Under the pieces are notes generated by a model. It had not been told where the DNA came from and did not search any database. It saw nothing but the letters and a program-made list of their open reading frames with translations. A stretch of 64,000 nt of DNA from Gammaproteobacteria bacterium UBA5109 (lineage in GTDB: Bacteria; Pseudomonadota; Gammaproteobacteria; Pseudomonadales; Pseudohongiellaceae): assembly GCA_002414385.1 (NCBI GenBank), contig DHZH01000002.1, positions 186,001 to 250,000 on the forward strand. Direction: 5' to 3'. Below, piece by piece: positions 9,113 to 16,592 of the stretch (within the stretch, counting starts at the first letter, position 1; each line of letters opens with the position of its first letter). Both the position numbers and the translations under genes were made by a program.

Positions 9113-10267
9113 ATGAATGCAGAGTTGCAGTTTTTGTATCTGGACAGTATCAGCGAGATCGCTGCCAAAAACTGGAATGCACTGGTCAACTCCGCGTACC
9201 CATTTATGCGTCATGAATTTCTGCAGGCGCTGGAAACCAGCGGCTGTACAAGTGCTGAAAGCGGCTGGAAAGCCTCACATCTGTTAGTTAAAAATGACAG
9301 CGGTGATCTGCTCGCGCTTATGCCCTTGTACCTGAAAAACCACTCCATGGGAGAGTATGTTTTTGACTGGTCATGGGCGGACGCCTATTACCGTCACGGG
9401 CTTAATTATTACCCAAAGTTTCTGACTGCTATCCCCTTTACTCCTTCCAGCGGCCCACGGATATGTATTGCCCGTGGCCAGGATGAAAAAGCCCTGCTGC
9501 AGGTAATTATGACTGACATTCAACAACGGGCTGCCAGCCTGGGGGCATCAAGCTGGCATGTGCTGTTTCCTGATAAACAGCACTACGAAATGTTAAAAGA
9601 CCTTGGCATGCAGCAAAGGCTTGGCTGCCAGTATCAGTGGTTTAATAAAGGCTACAGCAGTTTTGATGACTTCCTGCAGAGTTTCGCGTCAAGAAAACGG
9701 AAAAATATCAACAAAGAGCGCCGCCGGATAAAAGACAGCGCCATCGAGTTTGAGTGCCTGGAAGGCAGGGAAATCACCACTGAACACTGGCAGCATTTTT
9801 ACCGCTTCTATCAGAACACCTATCTGGTTCGAGGACGTTCGGCTTACCTGAATCTGCCTTTTTTTATGGAAATCGGCCGGCTTATGCCGGAAAACCTGGT
9901 ATTGATTATGGCAAAAAAAGAGCAGCGCTATATCGCTGGCGCACTCAGTTTCAAGGATGAGCAGACCCTGTACGGGCGCTACTGGGGCTGCGATCAGGAA
10001 TGGGAGTTCCTGCATTTTGAAACCTGCTATTACCAGGGCCTGGACTATTGTATTGCGCAGGGCTTGCAGCGTTTTGATTCCGGGGCTCAGGGCGAACACA
10101 AAATTCAGCGTGGTTTTGAACCTGTTGAAACCTATTCCAACCACTGGATTTCTCACCCGGAATTCAGCGCCGCCATTGAACAATTTCTTGAAGAAGAAAA
10201 ACAGCACCTGACACAATACCAGCGCCTTGCAGAAAAACATTTGCCCTATAAAAAAGGTGAGAACTGA
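9113..10267 (+). CDS. FemAB-like/GNAT acyltransferase of the DUF482 (PF04339) type
   Basis: The 384-residue protein matches the family once annotated as peptidoglycan-biosynthesis acyltransferase. It has an N-terminal acyltransferase half (PFMRHEFLQALE, then SSGPRICI), a basic stretch SRKRKNINKERRRI near residue 200, and a C-terminal GNAT half ending in GAQGEHKIQRGF before the final NHWI. Such proteins resemble FemAB aminoacyl-tRNA-using transferases, but the substrate is not established. It is cytosolic, with no signal peptide or membrane segment. It stands alone between the divergent phosphatase and the DUF4404 gene. Family assignment is firm; biochemical role is unknown. Confidence 0.82.
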   Translation: MNAELQFLYLDSISEIAAKNWNALVNSAYPFMRHEFLQALETSGCTSAESGWKASHLLVKNDSGDLLALMPLYLKNHSMGEYVFDWSWADAYYRHGLNYYPKFLTAIPFTPSSGPRICIARGQDEKALLQVIMTDIQQRAASLGASSWHVLFPDKQHYEMLKDLGMQQRLGCQYQWFNKGYSSFDDFLQSFASRKRKNINKERRRIKDSAIEFECLEGREITTEHWQHFYRFYQNTYLVRGRSAYLNLPFFMEIGRLMPENLVLIMAKKEQRYIAGALSFKDEQTLYGRYWGCDQEWEFLHFETCYYQGLDYCIAQGLQRFDSGAQGEHKIQRGFEPVETYSNHWISHPEFSAAIEQFLEEEKQHLTQYQRLAEKHLPYKKGEN

Positions 10268-10281
10268 TCCGGTTTTGTCCG

Positions 10282-10310
10282 TATAATTTTAAACAGGCAC
10301 GTTCGACGTG
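10282..10310 (+). promoter_or_regulatory. Possible promoter and palindrome upstream of the DUF4404 gene
   Basis: A perfect -10 hexamer TATAAT (10282-10287) is followed by the palindrome CACGT-TCG-ACGTG (10298-10310), about 40 bp before the start codon. No convincing -35 box is seen at 16-18 bp. The palindrome would lie at or just after the transcription start, a position suited to a repressor site or a short 5' hairpin. Confidence 0.35.
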
Positions 10311-10350
10311 TAAAAAACAGCACTTAAGCAGCACAAAAGAGGTAAGCATC

Positions 10351-10605
10351 ATGGCAAAAGCCAAAATTGAAGGCCTGATCAGCGAGTTACATGAAAGACT
10401 TGCCGGGGATGAAAGCAGCCCGCAACAGGAGCTGCTGCTGGCACAACTTCAATCACAGCTTGATAGCTGGGAGGGTGCACAGCCGGCTGATGGTGATATC
10501 AAGAGCCTGGCTGAGGAACTGTTTGATGAAATTGAAGAAAAACATCCCAAAGCTGCGAGAGTTGCACTGGAAATTATCGAAACCATGGGACACCTGGGAC
10601 TTTAA
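10351..10605 (+). CDS. DUF4404 family small protein
   Basis: This is an 84-residue, strongly acidic, predicted all-helical protein. It begins with a Lys-rich start and EGLISELHERL, contains a glutamine/leucine-rich helix, and ends with HPKAARVALEIIETMGHLGL, the conserved C-terminal pattern of DUF4404. The function of the family is unknown; its coiled-coil-like composition suggests oligomerisation or a protein partner. A purine-rich GAGGTAAG lies about 8 bp before the ATG and supports this start. It is a single-gene unit converging on yaaA. Confidence 0.75.
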   Translation: MAKAKIEGLISELHERLAGDESSPQQELLLAQLQSQLDSWEGAQPADGDIKSLAEELFDEIEEKHPKAARVALEIIETMGHLGL

Positions 10606-10625
10606 AAGCTTCAGGCAGCTGAGCG

Positions 10626-11399
10626 TCACTCTTGCTTTCGCAAAAACACCAGCTTTGATTCATCGGAATCCTTCTTGCTGAAACGGTAACCTTCAGCATT
10701 GAAAGACTGCAGGTCTGCCAGGGATTTGGCCCGCTTGCGAATCGCATGTGCAGCCATCAGGCCTCGGGCTTTTTTGGCAAAAAAACTGATCACTTTGTAC
10801 TGCCCGTTTTTATAATCCTTGAACACCGGCGTCACAAGCTTGCCCTGCAAGCCGCTCTTATCAAGTACCTTAAAATATTCGTTGGAAGCCAGATTAACCA
10901 GCAGTTTGTCTTTCTGGCTTTGCAGCACTTCATTGACCGCTGCCGTCACCTGATCTGACCAGTAATCATAAAGCGTATTGCCACGTGAATTTTTTAATTT
11001 AATGCCCATCTCCAGACGGTATGGCCGCATCAGGTCCAGTGGCCGCAGTAATCCGTAAAGCCCGGACAGTATGCGTAAATGCTTTTGTGCAAAGTCCAGA
11101 TCTGCTGCTTTAAACTGCTGTGCTTCCAGGCCGGTATAAACATCGCCTTTGAAGGCAAAAATGGCCTGCCGGGCATTTTCCGGACTAAAGGGCTGCTCCC
11201 AGTCCAGGTAACGCGAGAAATTCAGCTCGGCAATTTTCGCACTGACATGCATCAGTTCGGATATGTCATCCGGCGAATATTTGCGCATGGTTTTAACCAG
11301 CTTTTCTGAGTCGTCCAGGAAGGCCGGCTGGGTAAACTTTCTGGTTCTCAGCGGACTTTCATAATCCAGTGTTTTGGCGGGCGATAAAACAATTAGCAT
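10626..11399 (-). CDS. yaaA: Peroxide stress protein YaaA (UPF0246)
   Basis: The 257-residue protein starts MLIVLSPAKTLDYESP, the YaaA signature. It also has YTGLEA, LRILSGLYGLLRPLD and a basic KAARG..RKRAKSL region characteristic of the family. In Escherichia coli YaaA lowers free iron during hydrogen peroxide stress and binds DNA through a helix-hairpin-helix-like fold. Length is normal. It is cytosolic and monocistronic in appearance, with the DUF4265 gene 56 bp upstream on the same strand. Confidence 0.94.
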   Translation of the reverse strand: MLIVLSPAKTLDYESPLRTRKFTQPAFLDDSEKLVKTMRKYSPDDISELMHVSAKIAELNFSRYLDWEQPFSPENARQAIFAFKGDVYTGLEAQQFKAADLDFAQKHLRILSGLYGLLRPLDLMRPYRLEMGIKLKNSRGNTLYDYWSDQVTAAVNEVLQSQKDKLLVNLASNEYFKVLDKSGLQGKLVTPVFKDYKNGQYKVISFFAKKARGLMAAHAIRKRAKSLADLQSFNAEGYRFSKKDSDESKLVFLRKQE

Positions 11400-11455
11400 A
11401 GTGTTCTCAGTACTTTATTTTCAGTTTGGGTTTTCGATTCAAGGTTTGCGGATAT

Positions 11456-12031
11456 TTATATCTGGTTGATAAAGCTGCTCCACCAGTTCAGCGGCGTAAC
11501 CCCGTCGGCTGGATCATAAACATTGCCATAATACCAGACAGCTCCGGGAAACGCGGCCATGGCGTTATCCATCAGAGTCTCTATTGCTGCAAAACCAAGA
11601 TTGACATGTAGTGAATAACTCAGGCCTCTTGCAGTCTGCAAATCGAGTTTGCCATCCAGTTTTTCAACCTGCGGAGTCAGACTTAGTTCAAGATCATCAA
11701 GTCCCTGTTTACGAAAAATGCGTACTGCCAGATTACCGCTGCGCTCCAGCACTTTAAAAATTTCCGGTCTTTGCGGATCGACACTGATAATGTCTCCACG
11801 AGCCAGATTGCGCACGAACAGGGGGGTCTGTTTTATTTCGTAATGAGCGTCTTTTCCCAGTATATATACATGCAGCTGTTCCAGTACCTGCTGTCCTTCG
11901 TCATCCAGCCCGGCGGGCAGCTGTATGATTGCTTCCTGTTCCTGTTTCAAACCAACCTCATCATGCCTGTAAAACGGCAATTCTAACAAAAAAGCCTGCT
12001 TGACCTGTATCAAGCTATCGCTTGTAGTCAT
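11456..12031 (-). CDS. DUF4265-like hypothetical protein
   Basis: This is a 191-residue soluble protein of unknown function. The central part (FVRNLARGDIISVDP followed by FKVLERSGNLAVRIF) resembles the DUF4265 pattern: a short strand, then GD(I/V) and a beta-rich segment. The final 50 residues (NLGFAAIETLMDNA, then WYYGNVYDPADG) contain several aromatics. There is no signal peptide, membrane helix or recognised catalytic motif. It is divergent from the universal stress protein gene with about 57 bp between starts, so the two may share regulatory sequence. Family placement is from pattern memory only. Confidence 0.6.
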   Translation of the reverse strand: MTTSDSLIQVKQAFLLELPFYRHDEVGLKQEQEAIIQLPAGLDDEGQQVLEQLHVYILGKDAHYEIKQTPLFVRNLARGDIISVDPQRPEIFKVLERSGNLAVRIFRKQGLDDLELSLTPQVEKLDGKLDLQTARGLSYSLHVNLGFAAIETLMDNAMAAFPGAVWYYGNVYDPADGVTPLNWWSSFINQI

Positions 12032-12088
12032 GCGGTGTAATAACTACACTTCAAGCGATGGAATTCTTCACTTTTCAGGATGTCAGTC

Positions 12089-12520
12089 ATGAACCTCTAT
12101 AAAAATATTCTTGTAGCAGTTGATCTTTCCCAGGATTCCGCCTTGATTCTTGATAAAGCACGGCAGATAGCCAAGGCGGGAGATGCCCAGCTTAGTATGG
12201 TGCATGTGATAGAGCCCATTGCCGTCGGCTATGCGATTGAAATTTCAAGCATTGATGTCGATGGTCTGCATCAGGAAGCGGCTGAACAGGCTCGCCAGAG
12301 CCTGCTGGAAATGGGCGGTAATATCGGCATACCGGAAAGCCGCCTGCATACCCTGCTTGGCCAGCCGGCCCGGGAAATCAAGGAGCTGGCCAGTGAAATT
12401 GGTGCTGATCTGATTATCATGGGCAACCATGGTCGTCACGGCTGGGAACTGCTTTTTGGTTCAATTTCTACCGGCGTCGCCCATGGCGTTGAATGTGATT
12501 TGCTGACCGTGCATGTCTGA
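12089..12520 (+). CDS. UspA-family universal stress protein
   Basis: The 143-residue cytosolic protein has the UspA fold: NILVAVDLSQDS at the N terminus and the nucleotide-binding-type end GNHGRHGWELLFGS, where the second glycine spacing is close to the ATP-binding G-x2-G-x9-G consensus. The start at 12089 is preferred over an in-frame ATG at 12080, because AGGA (12077-12080) sits eight bases before it. Four genes downstream on the same strand encode a small membrane protein, TRAP permeases and a thioesterase. UspA proteins are known TRAP partners in Halomonas (TeaD), so a regulatory link to the transporter is plausible but inferred. Confidence 0.88.
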   Translation: MNLYKNILVAVDLSQDSALILDKARQIAKAGDAQLSMVHVIEPIAVGYAIEISSIDVDGLHQEAAEQARQSLLEMGGNIGIPESRLHTLLGQPAREIKELASEIGADLIIMGNHGRHGWELLFGSISTGVAHGVECDLLTVHV

Positions 12521-12541
12521 AGCATGAGGCGAGTGTAACTG

Positions 12542-12898
12542 TTGAAAACCGTTATACGGGTTCTGAATCTCTGCGCGCGTTTTTTAAAGCCGCTGAAGAT
12601 TCTGCTGATTATATTCACCCTGTTTGCGCTTCTGTTGACAGCCTACTGCCTGCTGGCAAGCTCAGGCCTGGCTCTTGAGCTGCTTGAACCAGCCATCGTT
12701 GCTACCCTGTGGGGCATGTTGGTACTGGCCTGTATTGAGCTGTTTCAGGAACTACCCGCCCCGGTTTTAGCCAAAGACCCATTCCTGCGTCGTCTGAGTG
12801 CGCGAATAAAACTGCTGCTGTTCTCACTGCTGGCACTGATCACGGTGCTGGTGTTCGCCCTGCTGATCTGGTTAAGCATGCGCTTACTCTTCTTATAG
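12542..12898 (+). CDS. Small three-helix membrane protein of unknown function
   Basis: This is a 118-residue protein with three strong hydrophobic segments at about 18-43, 50-68 and 90-117, and a basic N terminus, predicting an inner-membrane location. The only suitable start is a TTG at 12542, 21 bp after the UspA stop. I recognise no family. Its position between uspA and dctQ, all on one strand, suggests co-transcription, but a gap of about 115 bp precedes dctQ. It could be an accessory membrane subunit or simply a conserved orphan. Confidence 0.6.
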   Translation: MKTVIRVLNLCARFLKPLKILLIIFTLFALLLTAYCLLASSGLALELLEPAIVATLWGMLVLACIELFQELPAPVLAKDPFLRRLSARIKLLLFSLLALITVLVFALLIWLSMRLLFL

Positions 12899-13013
12899 AA
12901 GGCTTGCTGCCGACTATTGTGCTATTCTTCGCACTTTTCAGGGGGGCAAGTCAGGCAAGAACTTTTCGTTGTTCCAACACCAGGTTAAGCAGGAGAGTGC
13001 AAGCGGCAGCACG

Positions 13014-13577
13014 ATGCTATTACTCACAAAAATAATAAAGCCACTGGACAAATTCACTGAGATTATCGGCAAGGCCTCCGCCTGGCTTGCTGTGCTGATT
13101 GTACTGGTCACCTGCTATATTGTAATCAGCCGCTATGTGTTCAACAGTGGCTCAATAGCCGTGCAGGAATCGCTTAATTACCTCAACGCCATTCTGGTTT
13201 TTTTCACTGTCGGTTTCACCCTCAAGCACAATGCCCATGTCCGCGTCGATATAATTTACGGCGGAGCAAGTGAACGATACAAAGCCTGGGTAAATTTGCT
13301 GGGCGCAATTTTTCTGCTGCTTCCGGTTGCTGTGTTTATTCTGATCAGCAGCTGGGATTACGTGATGTCTTCCTGGGCAATTCGCGAAGATTCTCCGGAA
13401 GCCAACGGACTGCCTTTTGTTTATCTGCTGAAAACCACCATCCTGTTGATGTGTGTGATCCTGTTGCTGCAGGGCCTCACTGAAATAATGCGCAATGTCT
13501 GCCTGCTTTTCATACCAGAAAGCAGAAAGCTGGACCCGGAACTGAGTCTCGATGAAGAGGAAATCGGCACCCTATGA
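13014..13577 (+). CDS. dctQ: TRAP transporter small permease DctQ
   Basis: The protein has about 187 residues with four predicted membrane helices and the DctQ signature: SRYVFNSGSIAVQESLNYL after the first helix, then HVRVDIIY. DctQ is the small integral subunit of tripartite ATP-independent periplasmic transporters, which use an ion gradient and a periplasmic binding protein to import organic acids. The ATG at 13014 gives a standard N terminus; a TTG at 12969 would add 15 residues and cannot be excluded, since neither has an ideal ribosome site. Its stop overlaps dctM by four bases, indicating translational coupling. Confidence 0.92.
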   Translation: MLLLTKIIKPLDKFTEIIGKASAWLAVLIVLVTCYIVISRYVFNSGSIAVQESLNYLNAILVFFTVGFTLKHNAHVRVDIIYGGASERYKAWVNLLGAIFLLLPVAVFILISSWDYVMSSWAIREDSPEANGLPFVYLLKTTILLMCVILLLQGLTEIMRNVCLLFIPESRKLDPELSLDEEEIGTL

Positions 13578-14959
13578 TGGAGTTGATGCCCTTTCTGCTT
13601 TTTATCGCCATCTGTGTGGTCTTGCTTGCCGGTTATCCGGTGGCATTCACTTTGGCAGGGACTTCTCTGGCCTTTGCCGGAATCGGTGTACTGACAGGCA
13701 CCTTTGATGCCTCTTTTCTCAATGCCATCCCTAACAGGATATACGGCAATATTATTGCCAATACGACCCTGTTTGCCGTGCCCATGTTTGTGTTCATGGG
13801 TGTCATGCTGGAGAAATCAAGGATTGCCGAGGACCTGCTCAATGGCATGACTCTGCTGTTTGGCAAAATGCGTGGCGGGCTGGGCCTGTCAGTCATTATC
13901 GTCGGCATGCTGCTGGCGGCGAGTACCGGAATCGTTGGGGCAACGGTTGTTACCATGGGCGTGCTGTCACTGCCAACCATGTTAAAAGCCGGCTACCAGC
14001 CCTCGCTGGCAACCGGAACAATTTGTGCCACGGGAACCCTGGGGCAGATCATTCCGCCTTCTATTGCCCTGGTCCTGCTTGGGGATGTGATGTCCACTGC
14101 TTACCAGCAGGCCCAGATTGACATGGGTATTTTTTCTACCCAGACAGTTTCCGTAGGTGACCTGTTTTCCGGAGCCATTGTCCCGGGACTCTTGCTGGTG
14201 TTGTTCTACTCTGTGTACATGCTGGGAATGGCGATCTTCAAGCCTGAATTTGCGCCACCGGCGAAACAGGAAGATATCGACGCCATCAAAGCCAGCAGCA
14301 GTATTATGGAACAGGTTTTAAAAAGCCTTCTGCCCCCATTGCTGTTAATCATCTCGGTACTGGGTTCAATTCTTTTTGGCGTTGCCACGCCCACCGAAGC
14401 AGCAGGCGTGGGCGGTCTTGGTGCAATTTTGCTGGCGCTGGCGAAAAGACAGCTAAGCCTTTCAATATTAAGGGAGGTCTCTATCGCCACTGCCAAGGTC
14501 AGTTCGATGATTTACATGATCCTGATTGGCGCCGGTATTTTCTCCCTGGTGTTTCGTGGTTTTTCCGGGGACGTGCTGGTCGAAAACATCTTCCAGTCGC
14601 TGCCCGGCGGCGAAATAGCGGCCATTGTTCTGGTCATGCTGGTGGTCTTCCTGCTGGGCTTTATTCTCGATTTTATTGAAATCACCTACATGGTCGTACC
14701 GATTGTCGGGCCCATACTTCTGGCCATGGGTTTTGATCCTGTCTGGCTGGGGATCATGTTGGCAGTAAACTTGCAGACTTCTTTTCTGACACCACCTTTC
14801 GGTTTTGCCCTGTTTTACCTGCGCGGAGCTGCACCGGATAAGGTCTTGACCTCGGATATTTATAAAGGCGTGATTCCTTTTATAATTATCCAGTTAATCA
14901 TGCTTTTGCTTCTGGCCCTGTGGCCGGAATTAACCACCTGGTTGCCATCACTACTGTAG
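13574..14959 (+). CDS. dctM: TRAP transporter large permease DctM
   Basis: This 461-residue inner-membrane protein has about twelve hydrophobic segments and the DctM landmarks: LFAVPMFVFMGVMLE, GATVVTMGVLSLPTML, GTLGQIIPPSIALVLLGD, and FGVATPTEAAGVGGLGA. It forms the transport channel of the TRAP system together with DctQ. The start is ATGATGG, overlapping the dctQ stop by four bases. The matching substrate-binding protein gene lies about 440 bp downstream on the opposite strand, separated by a thioesterase gene. The large hydrophilic loop near residues 225-245 is normal for the family. Confidence 0.96.
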   Translation: MMELMPFLLFIAICVVLLAGYPVAFTLAGTSLAFAGIGVLTGTFDASFLNAIPNRIYGNIIANTTLFAVPMFVFMGVMLEKSRIAEDLLNGMTLLFGKMRGGLGLSVIIVGMLLAASTGIVGATVVTMGVLSLPTMLKAGYQPSLATGTICATGTLGQIIPPSIALVLLGDVMSTAYQQAQIDMGIFSTQTVSVGDLFSGAIVPGLLLVLFYSVYMLGMAIFKPEFAPPAKQEDIDAIKASSSIMEQVLKSLLPPLLLIISVLGSILFGVATPTEAAGVGGLGAILLALAKRQLSLSILREVSIATAKVSSMIYMILIGAGIFSLVFRGFSGDVLVENIFQSLPGGEIAAIVLVMLVVFLLGFILDFIEITYMVVPIVGPILLAMGFDPVWLGIMLAVNLQTSFLTPPFGFALFYLRGAAPDKVLTSDIYKGVIPFIIIQLIMLLLLALWPELTTWLPSLL

Positions 14960-14968
14960 GAATTGTAA

Positions 14969-15382
14969 ATGATTGCTGAACACGAAAATCTTGATCTTGA
15001 CCCCAATCCACATCCCGACGGGGAACTGGCTATACAGACCATCGCTTTACCTTCAGACACCAACCAGGATGGAGATATTCATGGTGGCTGGCTGGCCTGC
15101 CAGATGGATATGGCCGCGCATCTGGCCTGTTCAAAAGTCGCCCGGGGCAAAGTGGCAACTGTTGCCATTGAGCATATTTCTTTTCTGTCGCCGATCAGTA
15201 TCGGTTCAGTGGTGGGCTGCTACACAAAAATCAAGGGTGTTGGCCGCAGCTCAACCCGGGTTTTTGTTGAAGCCTGGGTTAGCCACGTCGTCAAAGGTGA
15301 AGAATGGACCAAGGTCGCCGAGGGACTGTTTGTGTTTGTGGCCATTGATGACAATGGCCGCACCCGCGCAATTCCCAAATAA
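14969..15382 (+). CDS. yciA: YciA-type acyl-CoA thioesterase (hotdog fold)
   Basis: This is a 137-residue single hotdog-domain thioesterase. The motif SDTNQDGDIHGGWLACQMD contains the Asn-Asp-His-Gly active-site region of YciA and related acyl-CoA hydrolases, and IEHISFLSPISIGSVV is the conserved second part. These enzymes release free acids from acyl-CoA in the cytosol. It begins nine bases after the dctM stop, so it is very likely co-transcribed with the TRAP permeases; coupling of acid transport and CoA-ester hydrolysis is inference. It converges with dctP across only 19 bp. Confidence 0.85.
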   Translation: MIAEHENLDLDPNPHPDGELAIQTIALPSDTNQDGDIHGGWLACQMDMAAHLACSKVARGKVATVAIEHISFLSPISIGSVVGCYTKIKGVGRSSTRVFVEAWVSHVVKGEEWTKVAEGLFVFVAIDDNGRTRAIPK

Positions 15383-15401
15383 TACTTAAGCCAGAAAGGG
15401 C

Positions 15402-16514
15402 TTAGCGTTGCTGGGCCCTGATCCGGTTGTAAGCCTCAATCGAAATATCCTGATAAGGTCTGGCACTGGCTTCAAATTGCCGATAGGAATCAAGAATACG
15501 CTGGCCAATTTCACTGCTCTGCCCCAGTTCGTTAATAATATCCTGGGAAACACTATAGAGCTCTGCCGTGAGGTCATCCGGAAACTGACGCAGCTCGACA
15601 TTATGCTCTTCCACCAGTGTTTGCAGTGCGGCTGTATTCTGCGCGATTGACTCTTTATACATTCTTGAGCTTGCCGCTTCAGCTGCCGTTCGCATAATAA
15701 GCTGTAAATCACCAGGCAAGGCTTCAAACATTTCTTTATTAAATACAAATTCCAGAACTGTACCTGGCTCATGCCAGCCGGGATAATAATAATAATCAGC
15801 GATATCATAGAAGCCGAGTGCCAGGTCATTCAGTGGGCCAACAAATTCAGTAGCATCGATCACGCCTGTTTGCAGGGATGTATAAATCTCACCGGCAGCC
15901 AGATTGACCGGCACCCCGCCAATTCGCTGGATTACTTCACCTCCCAGTCCCGGGATGCGCATTTTCAGCCCCCGGAAATCCTCCAGGCTGTTGATTTCCT
16001 TGTTAAACCAGCCGCCCATCTGTACGCCGGTATTGCCCCCGGGTATGGGGATCAGGTTAAAGGGCTCATACAGCTCTTCCCACAGCGCCATTCCGCCGCC
16101 ATAGTTAATCCAGCTTTCCATTTCTTCGCCGTTTAGACCGAAGGGCAGAGCCGCAAAAAACTGGGCTTCTGGCGCCTTGCCTTTCCAGTAATATGAAGCA
16201 CCATGACCAATTTCAGCGGTACCTGCGCTGACCGCATCAAAAACTTCCAGCGCGGGAACCAGCTCTCCCGCGCCATATACCCGAATACTCATGCGGCCTT
16301 CGGACAGCTCTTCGACCAGGTCGGCGAAAGTCTCTGAGACCATGCCAATTCCAGGGAAATTTTTGGGCCAGGTAGTGACCAGTTTCCATTCATAAGTCTG
16401 CTGGGGCTGCGCAGCACTCTGCTCACCTGTCTGCTCTGCTTCACCGCTGCAAGCGAGCAGGGTGACGCCAAGTACCATAATGCCAAGTAATTGAATGCCT
16501 GTTTTAAAAATCAT
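15402..16514 (-). CDS. dctP: TRAP transporter substrate-binding lipoprotein DctP
   Basis: The 370-residue protein has a bacterial lipoprotein signal with lipobox LLAC at about 19-22, so it is probably tethered in the periplasm. The binding domain begins YEWKLVTTWPKNFPG and contains GKAPEAQFFAALPFG, GGWFNKEI, and ATEFVGPLND, all typical of TakP-like TRAP receptors that bind keto or other organic acids. It must serve the DctQM permeases, although it is encoded on the opposite strand and converges on them. Separate transcription would allow higher receptor expression. The exact ligand cannot be read from sequence. Confidence 0.92.
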   Translation of the reverse strand: MIFKTGIQLLGIMVLGVTLLACSGEAEQTGEQSAAQPQQTYEWKLVTTWPKNFPGIGMVSETFADLVEELSEGRMSIRVYGAGELVPALEVFDAVSAGTAEIGHGASYYWKGKAPEAQFFAALPFGLNGEEMESWINYGGGMALWEELYEPFNLIPIPGGNTGVQMGGWFNKEINSLEDFRGLKMRIPGLGGEVIQRIGGVPVNLAAGEIYTSLQTGVIDATEFVGPLNDLALGFYDIADYYYYPGWHEPGTVLEFVFNKEMFEALPGDLQLIMRTAAEAASSRMYKESIAQNTAALQTLVEEHNVELRQFPDDLTAELYSVSQDIINELGQSSEIGQRILDSYRQFEASARPYQDISIEAYNRIRAQQR

Positions 16515-16546
16515 GTGTGCCTCTTGTTTCTTTGCTTTTAATTTTT

Positions 16547-16567
16547 AGCTTTTAGCTTTTAGCTTTT
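16547..16567. repeat. Three tandem AGCTTTT units
   Basis: Three exact 7-bp copies of AGCTTTT lie in the gap between uvrD and dctP, with a partial TTTTAATTTTT run before them. This is a short simple repeat of the slippage type. It is downstream of uvrD and upstream of the dctP start, so its copy number could affect dctP promoter spacing. Confidence 0.8.
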
Positions 16568-16592
16568 GTTTCTGTTCATTTATTGATAGGTT

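Noticed and set aside
9689..10240. 183-residue open frame antisense to the FemAB-like gene
   Set aside because: Phe/Leu-rich composition is that of a mirror of the real gene; no motifs and no ribosome site.
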